Positions 7,905-16,684 of a DNA stretch of 64,000 bases are shown here, piece after piece (position 1 is the stretch's first letter; each line of letters begins with the position of its first letter). The stretch comes from Rhodococcus sp040643435. Its GTDB lineage: Bacteria; Actinomycetota; Actinomycetes; Mycobacteriales; Mycobacteriaceae. Below the pieces are notes generated by a model that searched no databases, had not been told where the DNA came from, and worked only from the letters and a program-made list of their open reading frames with translations. Position numbers and translations under genes: made by a program. The stretch covers positions 186,001 to 250,000 of the forward strand of contig NZ_JBEYUH010000005.1 of the NCBI RefSeq assembly GCF_040643435.1, written 5' to 3'.

Positions 7905-8771
7905 TTGGGCCGCCATGCCAAACCGTCGGATTCCAAGCTTCGGCGAAACTCCGTGATCGCGATGACCGGACTCGTTCCGGTCGGACTGGTCGCCGCAGCG
8001 GCGACCACCGCAGGTGCGTCACCGCGAGCGCTGATGGGAGCAGCCCAGCACGAGGCCGACCCGACCGCGTCCTCGAGCGACACCGCCGGCCTCGCGGATG
8101 CGATCCCGGAAGCGGTGGCAGCAGTGCAGACCATCATGCTCGAGCCCGAACCTGCGCCGGTTCGCACCTTCAAAGCCGCCCCCGAACCCGAGCCCGAACC
8201 CGAGGTTCTCCGCGAGGGCCCCCTCGGTATTCCCGGCATCAACTTCGCGGCCTACCGCAACGCCGAGCGCATGCTCGCCGAAGAGAATCCCACGTGCGGC
8301 ATGCACTGGACCCTCCTCGCCGGCATCGGCCGTGTCGAGTCCGGGCACGCCAACGGCGGGCGCGCCGACGACGAGGGAAACCTGCTCGATCCCGTCATCG
8401 GCCTGCCGCTCGACGGGAGCCTGCCGGGGCAGGCCACGATCTACGACACCGACGGCGGCGCACTCGACGGCGACACCGTGTTCGACCGCGCCGTGGGCCC
8501 GATGCAGTTCATCCCCACCACATGGCAGCAGTACGCGGGCGACGGCAACGGTGACGGTGTCGCCGATCCCCAGAATCTGTACGACTCGACTCTGACCACC
8601 GCGAAGTACCTGTGCGACGGCGGCCTCGACATGCGTAACCTCGCGCACTCGACGAAGGCGATCCACCGCTACAACAATTCGATGGCGTACGTGGCGAACG
8701 TGCTCGCCTGGTCGACCGCCTACTCGACCGGGATCGATCCCAGCCCGGCCGACCTGCCCCGTATCCACTGA
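7905..8771 (+). CDS. Exported lytic murein transglycosylase
   Basis: A 288-residue secreted transglycosylase of the membrane-bound lytic murein transglycosylase B type. It cleaves the MurNAc-GlcNAc bond, leaving 1,6-anhydro-MurNAc. I prefer a TTG start at 7905 (protein start GRHAKPSDSKLRR) because GGGAGGG lies directly upstream; an in-frame ATG-like start at 7815 would put the hairpin inside the gene. A signal segment (IAMTGLVPVGLVAAAATTAGA) is followed by a Glu/Pro linker and the catalytic domain, with catalytic Glu145 in GRVESGH, GPMQFIPTTWQQY and a Ca-loop-like DGNGDGVADPQNLYDS. The preceding gene is an inactive-looking paralogue. Confidence 0.85.
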   Translation: MGRHAKPSDSKLRRNSVIAMTGLVPVGLVAAAATTAGASPRALMGAAQHEADPTASSSDTAGLADAIPEAVAAVQTIMLEPEPAPVRTFKAAPEPEPEPEVLREGPLGIPGINFAAYRNAERMLAEENPTCGMHWTLLAGIGRVESGHANGGRADDEGNLLDPVIGLPLDGSLPGQATIYDTDGGALDGDTVFDRAVGPMQFIPTTWQQYAGDGNGDGVADPQNLYDSTLTTAKYLCDGGLDMRNLAHSTKAIHRYNNSMAYVANVLAWSTAYSTGIDPSPADLPRIH

Positions 8772-8834
8772 CCACGCGCATCTCCCCGAGTCGGCGACGC
8801 CCCATATGCGCCGCCGACCGGCCTGCGACCTAAC

Positions 8835-9977
8835 ATGGGCGTCATGGCAGTCAGTGAGTCCGACATCCGCAGTGCGCTCGCACGGGTACAGGACCCGGAG
8901 ATCCGCAGGCCCATCACCGACCTCGGGATGGTCAAGAGCATCGACATCGGCGCCGACAGCAGTGTCGACATCGCGATCTATCTGACCACCGCGGGGTGTC
9001 CCATGCGCACGGAGATCTCCGAGCGCGTCACCAAGGCCGTCGCCGACGTCGCCGGAGTCGGTGAAGTGCGCGTGACACTCGACGTGATGAGCGACGAGCA
9101 GCGCACCGAACTCCGCAAGTCGCTGCGCGGAGACTCCACCGAACCCGTCATCCCGTTCGCGCAGCCCGGTTCGCTGACACGTGTGTACGCGGTCGCCTCC
9201 GGCAAGGGCGGGGTCGGCAAGTCGTCGGTGACCGTCAACCTCGCCGCCGCGATGGCCGCGCGTGGATTGTCCGTCGGTGTCCTCGACGCCGATATCTACG
9301 GCCATTCGATCCCCCGGATGCTCGGCACGTCGGCCAAGCCGACGCAGGTCGAGCGGATGATCATCCCGCCTGTGGCTCACGACGTGAAGATGATCTCCAT
9401 CGCCCAGTTCACCGAGGGCAACACCCCGGTGGTGTGGCGTGGCCCGATGCTGCACCGTGCCCTGCAGCAGTTCCTCGCCGATGTCTTCTGGGGCGATCTC
9501 GACGTCCTGCTGCTCGACCTGCCGCCCGGAACCGGTGACGTCGCGATCTCCGTGGCGCAGTTGATCCCCAACGCGGAGATCCTCGTCGTGACGACGCCGC
9601 AGCAGGCAGCGGCGGAGGTGGCCGAGCGTGCAGGTTCGATCGCGCTGCAGACCAGGCAGCGCATCGCCGGTGTCGTGGAGAACATGTCGTGGCTCGAACT
9701 GCCCGACGGCACTCGTATGGACGTCTTCGGCACCGGTGGCGGCCAGGCGGTCGCCGACCGGCTCACTCGGGCCGTGGGCGCGACGGTGCCCCTGCTCGGT
9801 CAGATCCCACTCGACCCGTCCGTCCGCGAGGCGGGCGATGCCGGCACGCCCATCGTGCTCGCGCAGCCCGAGTCGGCTCCTGCGGTGGCCCTGAAGGAGA
9901 TCTCGGACAAGCTCGCGGTGCGCAAGCGCGGCCTGGCGGGCATGTCGCTGGGGATCGACACCACGCGTCACCTGTAG
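8835..9977 (+). CDS. mrp: Mrp/NBP35-type P-loop ATPase, Fe-S cluster carrier
   Basis: A 380-residue Mrp protein. The N-terminal MIP18/DUF59 domain (VQDPEIRRPITDLGMVKSI) is fused to a deviant Walker A ATPase with GKGGVGKS at residues 123-130, a switch DADIYGHSIPRML and DLPPGTGD. Family members bind and transfer Fe-S clusters to apo-proteins. The window holds several possible clients (FdxC, FbiC, UdgB, class I fumarase), but a link is inference. The start may be ATG 8835 or ATG 8844; no clear ribosome site separates them, and TAACAT overlapping the first suggests a leaderless mRNA. A strong terminator follows. Confidence 0.9.
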   Translation: MGVMAVSESDIRSALARVQDPEIRRPITDLGMVKSIDIGADSSVDIAIYLTTAGCPMRTEISERVTKAVADVAGVGEVRVTLDVMSDEQRTELRKSLRGDSTEPVIPFAQPGSLTRVYAVASGKGGVGKSSVTVNLAAAMAARGLSVGVLDADIYGHSIPRMLGTSAKPTQVERMIIPPVAHDVKMISIAQFTEGNTPVVWRGPMLHRALQQFLADVFWGDLDVLLLDLPPGTGDVAISVAQLIPNAEILVVTTPQQAAAEVAERAGSIALQTRQRIAGVVENMSWLELPDGTRMDVFGTGGGQAVADRLTRAVGATVPLLGQIPLDPSVREAGDAGTPIVLAQPESAPAVALKEISDKLAVRKRGLAGMSLGIDTTRHL

Positions 9978-9987
9978 CCCGAACGTC

Positions 9988-10027
9988 GACCGAGCCCCCG
10001 CCGATCGTTCACGGCGGGGGCTCGGTC
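9988..10027. terminator. Strong bidirectional terminator between mrp and tatB
   Basis: A perfect 16-bp GC-rich stem (9988-10003 with 10012-10027) and an 8-nt loop ATCGTTCA lies between the convergent mrp and tatB genes, 10 nt after the mrp stop. The symmetry suits both strands. Confidence 0.75.
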
Positions 10028-10055
10028 GTGAGCAGTGTGCGGACCGGAAGTGAGG

Positions 10056-10460
10056 TCAGGTGGCGTCCGGATCTATCGGGGGCTTCTCGTCCCGTGCAAG
10101 CGGCTTCGTCAGATTCGGCCGGGTCGCACCGTTCGTCGGAGTGCCCTGGCGCGCTGCGGGCGAGGCGTCGAAATCTCCGGTGAGGATGGAGTCGTCACCG
10201 TCCAGCAAGTGTTTGGTGATGACCGCCCGCGGGGTCATGCCGCGCAACTGGTTCAGCTCGGACAGCGGTTGGCGCAGGTCGTCGAACTCCGGACCGAGCT
10301 CCTGCTTGAGCTGGTCGCGCGCACCGGTAGCGTAGTCGCGGACCTGCCGCAGCGACTTGGCCACCCAGGAGACGGCACCGGGCAACCTCTCCGGGCCGAG
10401 CACCACGAGTGCCGCCACGAGAAGTACCAGGAACTCGCCCCAACCGATGTTGCCGAACAC
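10056..10460 (-). CDS. tatB: Twin-arginine translocase subunit TatB
   Basis: A 134-residue TatB. The start is read as GTG 10460 (FGNIGWGEFLVLLV), which places the single N-terminal membrane helix at residues ~5-21 followed by the family hinge GPERLPGA and an amphipathic helix. The upstream ATG at 10481 would add seven residues not seen in relatives. The C-terminal half is hydrophilic and variable. TatB with TatC recognises folded substrates carrying RR signals; a likely substrate here is the DUF1906 protein at 51701-52423. It sits downstream of htrA on the same strand (115 bp gap), as in mycobacteria. Confidence 0.9.
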   Translation of the reverse strand: MFGNIGWGEFLVLLVAALVVLGPERLPGAVSWVAKSLRQVRDYATGARDQLKQELGPEFDDLRQPLSELNQLRGMTPRAVITKHLLDGDDSILTGDFDASPAARQGTPTNGATRPNLTKPLARDEKPPIDPDAT

Positions 10461-10574
10461 GCATCCAGGGTACGTGGTCACGTCCGAAACGCATCAGCTA
10501 CGCCGAAGTTCACATTCACCGACGCCACACCGTTCGTCTCGATCCGGTGCTCCTGGCGCCGCGTGGCGGACACT

Positions 10575-12137
10575 TCAGTCCGAGACGGGAGTGACCTCGA
10601 CATCGACGAGACGACCGCTGCGCACGAGCTGGACGGTGACGGGTTCGTCGATCTCCTGCTGCTGGACCGCCACGACGAGTTCGTCGGCGCTGGTGACCTC
10701 GCGGTCGCCGACCTTGACGATCACGTCGCCCTCGACGATTCCGGCGCGCTGGGCGGGACTGTCCTGGCGGACGTTGGCGACTTCCGCGCCGCTTGCGACG
10801 TCGTTGACGACCGACCGGGCGTTCACGCCGATGTCCGGATGCCGCATCTCACCGCTGCGGATCAGTTCCTGCGCCACCACGGTCACGTCGTCGATGGGGA
10901 TCGCGAAGCCCAACCCCACCGAGCCTCCGGTCTCCGACTTGATCGCGGAGTTGATGCCGATGACCCGGCCTTCCATATCGATGAGGGGGCCACCGGAATT
11001 GCCGGGGTTGATGGAGGCATCGGTCTGCACGGCGTCGATCACCGCATCGGTGTCGGTGCCCTGCCCGCTGAGCCGCATCGGCCGGTTCAGCGCACTGACG
11101 ATGCCGCGGGTGACCGTCTTGCTGAGCCCTAGTGGAGAACCGACCGCGACGACATCCTCACCGACCCGGACATCCTCGGAACGGCCCAGTTCGGCGACAA
11201 CCAGATTGTCGACGTTCTCCACCGCCAGCACCGCCAGGTCGGTCTTGATGTCACGTCCGACGATCGAGGCGGGAACCTTCGTTCCGTCGTCGAAGGTGAC
11301 CTGCACCTTGGCGTCGGGGTTGCCGGCAGCCATGGAGATCACGTGATTGTTCGTGACGATGTAACCGGCACCGTCGATCACGACGCCCGATCCGGTACCG
11401 GCGTCACCTCCCAGCGTCACCTGGATGGACACGACCGCGGGCAGCACGGTGTCGGCAACCCGTGCGACCGCACCGCTCGGAAGTTCCTCGTCGGGTCCGG
11501 ACTGGCTCAGCGTCACCCCACGACTGGTCAGCGAACCGTTGTCTGAGGTGACCAGTGCGACGACGAGTCCGCCGACCATGCCGATCGCGATGGCGACCGC
11601 GGCGAGGGTCGCAAGGGCGCGAGGTTGGACGCGGCGATCGAACAGCACTTCACGCAGCGTGAGTCCGGGCGCCGGAGGGAGCTGTTGCTCCTCGGTCTGC
11701 CCGGGCATCGGCGAGCCGAGCCGCACGGCGGAGTCCGGGTCGCGCCAAGGATCGGATTCCACCTCGTCGTCCGCCTCGACGGTCGGTTCCGAGGGAGGTC
11801 GCTGGAGTGTCTCCTCGGCATGCGGCGGACGTCCGTAGGCCTCGGCCAGGACTGCATCGGCCGGGGGATCCTGGCGGATACGCGGATCGAGGACGCTCGG
11901 ATGGGGGGCCGGGCCGAACGGGCCCTCGATGCCGGTGGGTCGACCGAAGACGCGTGCGGATGTCGGATCGACCGTCGGCCGGTAGACCGGCCGGGGCTCG
12001 AGACGGGGAGCGTCCGCAGGGCGTGTGATCGCTCCGTCCGGCAGGTCGGCCCGGCCCGGCGAAGCGTCGACCGGCTCCTCACGCCGAGGATTGTCGCCGG
12101 CCTGTCGGCCGGTGTGCTGCGCAGATTCGGCCGTCAC
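10575..12137 (-). CDS. htrA: HtrA/DegP-like membrane serine protease
   Basis: A 520-residue protease with GTG start at 12137. A ~170-residue Pro-rich cytoplasmic region precedes one membrane helix (~173-196), then a trypsin-like domain with triad His265 (NNHV), Asp300 (TDLAVL) and Ser381 (GNSGGP). A C-terminal PDZ domain (~430-515) contains GIVEGDVIVKVGDREV. HtrA degrades or refolds damaged envelope proteins outside the membrane. The order sigE-rseA-htrA-tatB on one strand matches the mycobacterial SigE envelope-stress locus, and SigE control is the expectation from that known system; I did not confirm a SigE promoter. Confidence 0.92.
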   Translation of the reverse strand: MTAESAQHTGRQAGDNPRREEPVDASPGRADLPDGAITRPADAPRLEPRPVYRPTVDPTSARVFGRPTGIEGPFGPAPHPSVLDPRIRQDPPADAVLAEAYGRPPHAEETLQRPPSEPTVEADDEVESDPWRDPDSAVRLGSPMPGQTEEQQLPPAPGLTLREVLFDRRVQPRALATLAAVAIAIGMVGGLVVALVTSDNGSLTSRGVTLSQSGPDEELPSGAVARVADTVLPAVVSIQVTLGGDAGTGSGVVIDGAGYIVTNNHVISMAAGNPDAKVQVTFDDGTKVPASIVGRDIKTDLAVLAVENVDNLVVAELGRSEDVRVGEDVVAVGSPLGLSKTVTRGIVSALNRPMRLSGQGTDTDAVIDAVQTDASINPGNSGGPLIDMEGRVIGINSAIKSETGGSVGLGFAIPIDDVTVVAQELIRSGEMRHPDIGVNARSVVNDVASGAEVANVRQDSPAQRAGIVEGDVIVKVGDREVTSADELVVAVQQQEIDEPVTVQLVRSGRLVDVEVTPVSD

Positions 12138-12218
12138 GCGTGCCCGTCTTCCCCGTGTAGGTCCGTCACGCAGCCCAGTATCACCGATGGCATCGGATCA
12201 CCCGTTACCCGCCCGTCG

Positions 12219-12551
12219 TCACCGGCGACGGAGGATCGACCATCGCCGCGCGCCCAACCGGTCGTCCTCATGTGGATGAGGGGACGGATCGCACAGATGG
12301 GAGGGGATGCTGTTCAGCATCCCGAGCAGGGAACTGGGCATCCGGGGCACATGATCGGCAGCGGACCGAAGTGCGTGGCGGGCTTGCTGCTGGGCTTCGA
12401 CCTCCGCGGCGCATTCGGGACACATCGACAGGTGCTGAGCGGCTCGCATGTAGGCCGCCATACGCAGTTCACCGTCGACGAAAGCGGCAACTGCCTCGCT
12501 GGCGAGATGTTCCGTAGAGCCGAACCTGCGAGGTGGTTGCACCATCGTCAT
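12219..12551 (-). CDS. rseA: Anti-sigma factor RseA (zinc-binding)
   Basis: A 110-residue anti-sigma-E factor. ATG 12551 is chosen because GGGAGG sits 6 nt upstream; the longer frame from 12623 lies inside sigE. It has the ZAS-type motif His40-x3-Cys44-x2-Cys47 (HLSMCPEC), used by mycobacterial RseA to bind SigE and respond to oxidation. No membrane helix is present, so it is a soluble anti-sigma factor. The stop of sigE is 16 nt upstream, so the pair is co-transcribed. Redox release and ClpC/PknB-dependent degradation are known for the mycobacterial protein and only presumed here. Confidence 0.9.
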   Translation of the reverse strand: MTMVQPPRRFGSTEHLASEAVAAFVDGELRMAAYMRAAQHLSMCPECAAEVEAQQQARHALRSAADHVPRMPSSLLGMLNSIPSHLCDPSPHPHEDDRLGARRWSILRRR

Positions 12552-12567
12552 CACTACCTCCCGGCGG

Positions 12568-13353
12568 CTACCCCGCATCGACGCGACTGTTCTCGACCTT
12601 TCCATGCTCGCGCAGGTACTCACGGAGTGCCTGGCGGCCTCGGTGGATACGACTTCGCACCGTACCGAGTTTCACCCCCAGTGTGGCACCGATCTCCTCG
12701 TAGGACAGACCTTCGATGTCACAGAGCACGACCGCGGCGCGGTACTCGGGTCCGAGCGAGTCCAGGGCGGACTGCAGGTCGGCGCCGAGACGCGCGTCGT
12801 GGTAGATCTCCTCGGGGTTCGGCCCTGAAGCCGGTACCCGATCGTAGTCCTCCGGAAGCGCTTCCATACGGATGCGGTTCCGTCGGCGCACCATGTCCAG
12901 GAAAAGATTGGTGGTGATGCGGTGCAACCAGCCCTCGAAGGTGCCCGGCTGGTAGTTCTGCAACGACCGGAAGACGCGGATGAAGGTCTCCTGCGTGAGA
13001 TCCTCGGCGTCCTGGGCGTTACCGGAGAGCCGGTAGGCGAGGCGATAGACGCGGTCGCCGTGTTCACGGACGAGTTCGTCCCACGACGGCATGGCCGCGC
13101 GGTCCCCGGTGGCATCGAAGGCCGCCGTGCCGCTCAGATCCTCCTCGGGGGCGGCATCGAGTGCCGGGACGGCGTTCTCGGGGACGATGTGGGATCGAGT
13201 CATGTGGATCGCTGGATCCTCCTCGTCGGGACCGCTGGGGTGGATACGGGTTTCGAGAGTTCCAACACCCGACCCGCGCAGAATGTTCCGAGAGGAACGT
13301 TCACGAGCCGGCGCGTCCTCGAGGCTGCGCACCGTGACGATCGTCTGGTTCAT
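12568..13353 (-). CDS. sigE: ECF sigma factor SigE
   Basis: A 261-residue ECF sigma factor. Region 2 (DELVREHGDRVYRLAYRLSG ... DLTQETFIRVFRSL) lies at ~90-160 and region 4 (EYRAAVVLCDIEGLSYEEIG, then VKLGTVRSRIHRGRQALREYL) at ~195-250. The first ~85 residues form an unstructured extension; alternative starts exist, notably ATG 13203. Mycobacterial sigE is known to have several starts. SigE directs the response to surface, heat and oxidative stress and is held by RseA, encoded next. The 167 bp upstream is shared with the divergent methyltransferase. The exact start is uncertain, the identity is not. Confidence 0.92.
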   Translation of the reverse strand: MNQTIVTVRSLEDAPARERSSRNILRGSGVGTLETRIHPSGPDEEDPAIHMTRSHIVPENAVPALDAAPEEDLSGTAAFDATGDRAAMPSWDELVREHGDRVYRLAYRLSGNAQDAEDLTQETFIRVFRSLQNYQPGTFEGWLHRITTNLFLDMVRRRNRIRMEALPEDYDRVPASGPNPEEIYHDARLGADLQSALDSLGPEYRAAVVLCDIEGLSYEEIGATLGVKLGTVRSRIHRGRQALREYLREHGKVENSRVDAG

Positions 13354-13520
13354 CGAGCGTAAGTTTTCCTCGCGGCGATGTGGCCGACGTATGAGTAACC
13401 TGAAACCTCGCTGAGAAAACGTGTCCGGCCGGGATCACACTCCGGAATCTTGCAACTCCCGGCACCTCTTCCGAGCGCGCCTGCCTGCGCGAACCAAGGC
13501 CCGAGGATAGCCTCAGTGGG

Positions 13521-14156
13521 GTGCAGACCAACGCCGATCGCATTTTGACCCACGCCGAGAGCATCGTCGTCGAAGACGACGACCTCTCCGCGGCGCGTGA
13601 CCGTGCCGAAGATCTGGGTGCCGACCCGGTCTCCCCCTCCGTCGGTGCCACCCTTGCGATGTTCGCCCGGATGCTCGATGCCAGGACTGTCGTGGAAATC
13701 GGCACCGGTGCGGGTGTGAGCGGCCTGTGGTTGTTGCACGGCCTCCGCGAGGACGGCGTCCTCACCACGATCGACAGCGAACCGGAGCATCAGCGCGCGG
13801 CGAAGATCGCCTTCCGCGAAGCGGGCATCGTCGCTTCGCGTACCCGGCTCATCAACGGCCGTGCGCTGGACGTCCTGCCGCGACTCGCCGACGCCGGATA
13901 CGACATGGTGTTCGTCGACGCGACACCCGAGGACCATCCGCACTTCGTGCGCGAAGGGGTGCGCCTGCTCCGGCCCGGCGGGGTGATCGTGCTCCACAAC
14001 GCACTGCTCGACGGACGTGTGGCCGATCCTGCCGCTCGTGACGCGACGGTGCTCGCTGTCCGCGAGGCCACCCGCGCCGTGTCCTCCGACGAACGTCTCG
14101 CACCAGTGGTCCTACCGCTCGGAGACGGCCTCCTCTGCGCGGTGCGGCTCACCTGA
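13521..14156 (+). CDS. Class I SAM-dependent O-methyltransferase
   Basis: A 211-residue methyltransferase of the catechol/caffeoyl-CoA O-methyltransferase type. The SAM-binding motif I is EIGTGAGVSGLWLL (~57-70), followed by an acidic residue after the second strand (TTIDSEPEH) and MVFVDATPEDH near the metal site. The GTG start at 13521 lies divergent from sigE, the same placement as Rv1220c. Substrate unknown. It converges on glgC with a 27 bp gap. Confidence 0.85.
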   Translation: MQTNADRILTHAESIVVEDDDLSAARDRAEDLGADPVSPSVGATLAMFARMLDARTVVEIGTGAGVSGLWLLHGLREDGVLTTIDSEPEHQRAAKIAFREAGIVASRTRLINGRALDVLPRLADAGYDMVFVDATPEDHPHFVREGVRLLRPGGVIVLHNALLDGRVADPAARDATVLAVREATRAVSSDERLAPVVLPLGDGLLCAVRLT

Positions 14157-14183
14157 CAGCGATCTCCCCGCAGGGGCGCCGGC

Positions 14184-15398
14184 TCAGATCCAGATGCCCT
14201 TGCCGATGGCGACGACACCGCCGTTGCTGACCGCGAATCTCTGTCGGTCCCGCTCGAGGTCCACCCCGATGATCTCGCCGTCGCCGACGACGACGTTCTT
14301 GTCGAGGATCGCGCGACGGACGACCGCGCCCTTGCCGATGCGGACACCCGGCATCAGGACACTGCCCTCCACGGTCGCCCCGTCGTCGACCATGACGTTC
14401 GAACTCAGCACCGAGTTGCGGACGGTCGCGGCCGACAGGATGCTTCCGGCGCCGACGATCGACTCCTGTGCGAGGCCGCCCTGCACGAACTTCGCGGGCG
14501 GAAGGTTCTCGGCGGCGCCCCGGATCGGCCACCGCCGGTTGTAGAGATTGAAGATCGGATGGACCGACACGAGATCCATGTGGGCGTCGTAGAAGGCGTC
14601 GAGCGTGCCGACGTCGCGCCAATAGGCGCGGTCGCGTTCGGTCGCACCGGGGACCACGTTGTCGTTGAAGTCGTAGACGTGCGCCTCACCCTGCTCGACC
14701 AGGGCGGGAATGATGTCGCCGCCCATGTCGTGGTCGGAGTCGGGATTGTCCGAGTCGGCCCGCAGCGCCTCGACCAGAACCTTCGTGGTGAAGACGTAGT
14801 TCCCCATGGAAGCGAAGGTCACATTGGGGTCGTCGGGTGTCCCCGGTGGGTGCGCGGGTTTCTCGAGGAACTGGGTGATCCTGCCGCTCTCGTCGCTGTC
14901 GATGCACCCGAACGCGAATGCCTCGCTGCGCGGGACACGGATGCCGGCGACCGTGACACCGGCTCCCGACTCGATGTGCTGACGCACCATCTGCTCCGGG
15001 TCCATCCGATAGACGTGATCGGCGCCGAAGACCACGATGTACTCCGGGTCCTCGTCGTAGACGAGATTGAGGGACTGCAGAATCGCGTCGGCGCTGCCGG
15101 TGTACCAACGCGGGCCGAGACGCTGCTGGGCAGGCACGGGCGTGATGTATTCGCCCGTGAAACCTGACAGGCGCCAGGTCTGCGAGATATGGCGGTCCAA
15201 CGAGTGCGATTTGTACTGCGTGAGAACGCAGATCCGCAGATAGCCCGCATTGACGAGATTGCTGAGCACGAAATCGATGAGGCGGTATGCGCCCCCGAAC
15301 GGCACTGCCGGCTTGGCTCTGTCCGCGGTCAGCGGATACAGACGTTTGCCCTCGCCGCCGGCGAGAACGATTCCAAGCACATGGGGCTGGCTCCTCAC
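14184..15398 (-). CDS. glgC: Glucose-1-phosphate adenylyltransferase GlgC
   Basis: A 404-residue ADP-glucose pyrophosphorylase: glucose-1-phosphate + ATP gives ADP-glucose + PPi. The N-terminal nucleotidyltransferase domain shows GIVLAGGEGKRLYPLTADRA and YRLIDFVLSNLVNAG. A C-terminal left-handed beta-helix (~290-404) is seen from hexapeptide-like repeats (VRIGKGAVVRRAILDKNVVV). The start is GTG 15398. It is divergent from glgM (112 bp gap), whose enzyme uses ADP-glucose, so the pair forms a functional unit for glycogen, maltose-1-phosphate and methylglucan synthesis. Confidence 0.93.
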   Translation of the reverse strand: MRSQPHVLGIVLAGGEGKRLYPLTADRAKPAVPFGGAYRLIDFVLSNLVNAGYLRICVLTQYKSHSLDRHISQTWRLSGFTGEYITPVPAQQRLGPRWYTGSADAILQSLNLVYDEDPEYIVVFGADHVYRMDPEQMVRQHIESGAGVTVAGIRVPRSEAFAFGCIDSDESGRITQFLEKPAHPPGTPDDPNVTFASMGNYVFTTKVLVEALRADSDNPDSDHDMGGDIIPALVEQGEAHVYDFNDNVVPGATERDRAYWRDVGTLDAFYDAHMDLVSVHPIFNLYNRRWPIRGAAENLPPAKFVQGGLAQESIVGAGSILSAATVRNSVLSSNVMVDDGATVEGSVLMPGVRIGKGAVVRRAILDKNVVVGDGEIIGVDLERDRQRFAVSNGGVVAIGKGIWI

Positions 15399-15511
15399 AC
15401 GCTCAACCTATCCCCCCGCCCATGCCACCGCCAGCGAAGGGGAATCTCGGGGCCGGATCGCAGCCCCGGGGCCAGGTGGCCGGAACTCGGGCGGCCCGCT
15501 AGTTTGAGGCG

Positions 15512-16684
15512 GTGAGGGTGGCAATGATGACGCGGGAATATCCGCCTGAGGTGTACGGCGGGGCCGGTGTCCATGTCACCGAACTCGTCGAGCAACTGCG
15601 CCGACTCGTCGAGGTCGACGTGCACTGCACAGGAGCACCGCGCGATACCGCGTTCGTGCACTCCCCCGACCCCGGACTGCGCGACGCCAACCCCGCACTG
15701 ACGACCCTGTCCGCCGGTTTGCGCATGGCGCACGCCGCAGCCGGTGCGGACGTGGTGCACTCCCACACGTGGTACACGGGCCTGGCGGGGCATCTCGCCG
15801 CCGAACTCCACGACGTGCCACACATACTCACCGCGCATTCCCTCGAGCCGCGGCGGCCGTGGAAGGCCGAGCAGCTCGGAGGCGGCTACCGCATCTCCTC
15901 CTGGTCCGAACGCAACGCGGTCCGGTATGCCGACGCGATCATCGCCGTCAGCGACGGCATGCGACTCGACGTCCTCGACGCATACCCCTTCGTCGATCCC
16001 GCGCGGGTCCACGTGGTGCGCAACGGCATCGACACCACGGCCTGGCATCCGGGTCCGGCGGCGGACGGCCACGAGTCCGTGGTCGCGCGGATCGGTCTCG
16101 ATACGAGTCGTCCCATCGCCGTGTTCGTCGGCCGCATCACCCGGCAGAAGGGTGTCGGGCACCTGATCGCCGCGGCGCATCACCTCGATCCCGACATCCA
16201 ACTCGTTCTGTGTGCAGGGGCACCCGACACGCCCGAGATCGCCGCCGAGACCGAACGTGCGGTGGCCGCCCTGCAGGATGCACGCGACGGCGTGCACTGG
16301 GTACGCGAGATGTTGCCAACCGAATCGGTGCGAGAACTGCTCTCGGCTGCCACGGTTTTCGTGTGCCCTTCGGTGTACGAACCGCTGGGGATCGTCAACC
16401 TCGAGGCGATGGCCTGCGAGACCGCCGTGGTGGCCTCGGACGTGGGAGGTATCCCGGAGGTCGTGGAGGACGGAGTCACCGGACGCCTGGTGCACTACGA
16501 CGCGTTCGACGCACAGACCTACGAACGCGCCCTCGCCGAGGCCGTCGACGAGGTCGCCAAGGACGGTGCGCGAGCGGCTGAATGGGGCCGCGCCGGGCGC
16601 GTCCGTGCGGTCAGCGAATTTTCCTGGGCGCAGATCGCCCGGCAGACCGTCGCCGTCTACCAACAGGTGATCACGGCGCGCTGA
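15512..16684 (+). CDS. glgM: GT4 glycosyltransferase GlgM/GlgA (ADP-glucose dependent)
   Basis: A 390-residue family GT4 enzyme. GTG start 15512 (RVAMMTREYPPEVYGGAGVH). The Rossmann pair includes VVHSHTWYTGLAG, FVGRITRQKGVGHLI and the nucleotide-sugar EX7E motif in YEPLGIVNLEAM. By similarity to Rv1212c it should make maltose-1-phosphate from ADP-glucose and glucose-1-phosphate, feeding the GlgE route, and may also extend glycogen. It is shorter than classical GT5 GlgA. It overlaps the convergent methyltransferase gene by 14 bp at the 3' end. Confidence 0.88.
   Translation: MRVAMMTREYPPEVYGGAGVHVTELVEQLRRLVEVDVHCTGAPRDTAFVHSPDPGLRDANPALTTLSAGLRMAHAAAGADVVHSHTWYTGLAGHLAAELHDVPHILTAHSLEPRRPWKAEQLGGGYRISSWSERNAVRYADAIIAVSDGMRLDVLDAYPFVDPARVHVVRNGIDTTAWHPGPAADGHESVVARIGLDTSRPIAVFVGRITRQKGVGHLIAAAHHLDPDIQLVLCAGAPDTPEIAAETERAVAALQDARDGVHWVREMLPTESVRELLSAATVFVCPSVYEPLGIVNLEAMACETAVVASDVGGIPEVVEDGVTGRLVHYDAFDAQTYERALAEAVDEVAKDGARAAEWGRAGRVRAVSEFSWAQIARQTVAVYQQVITAR

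Noticed and set aside
8019..9971. 650-codon open frame on the minus strand
   Set aside because: Shadow of the lytic transglycosylase and mrp genes; composition is Arg/His/Gly-rich noise.
12219..12623. Longer rseA start at 12623
   Set aside because: It would lie inside sigE; ATG 12551 has a clear GGGAGG ribosome site.
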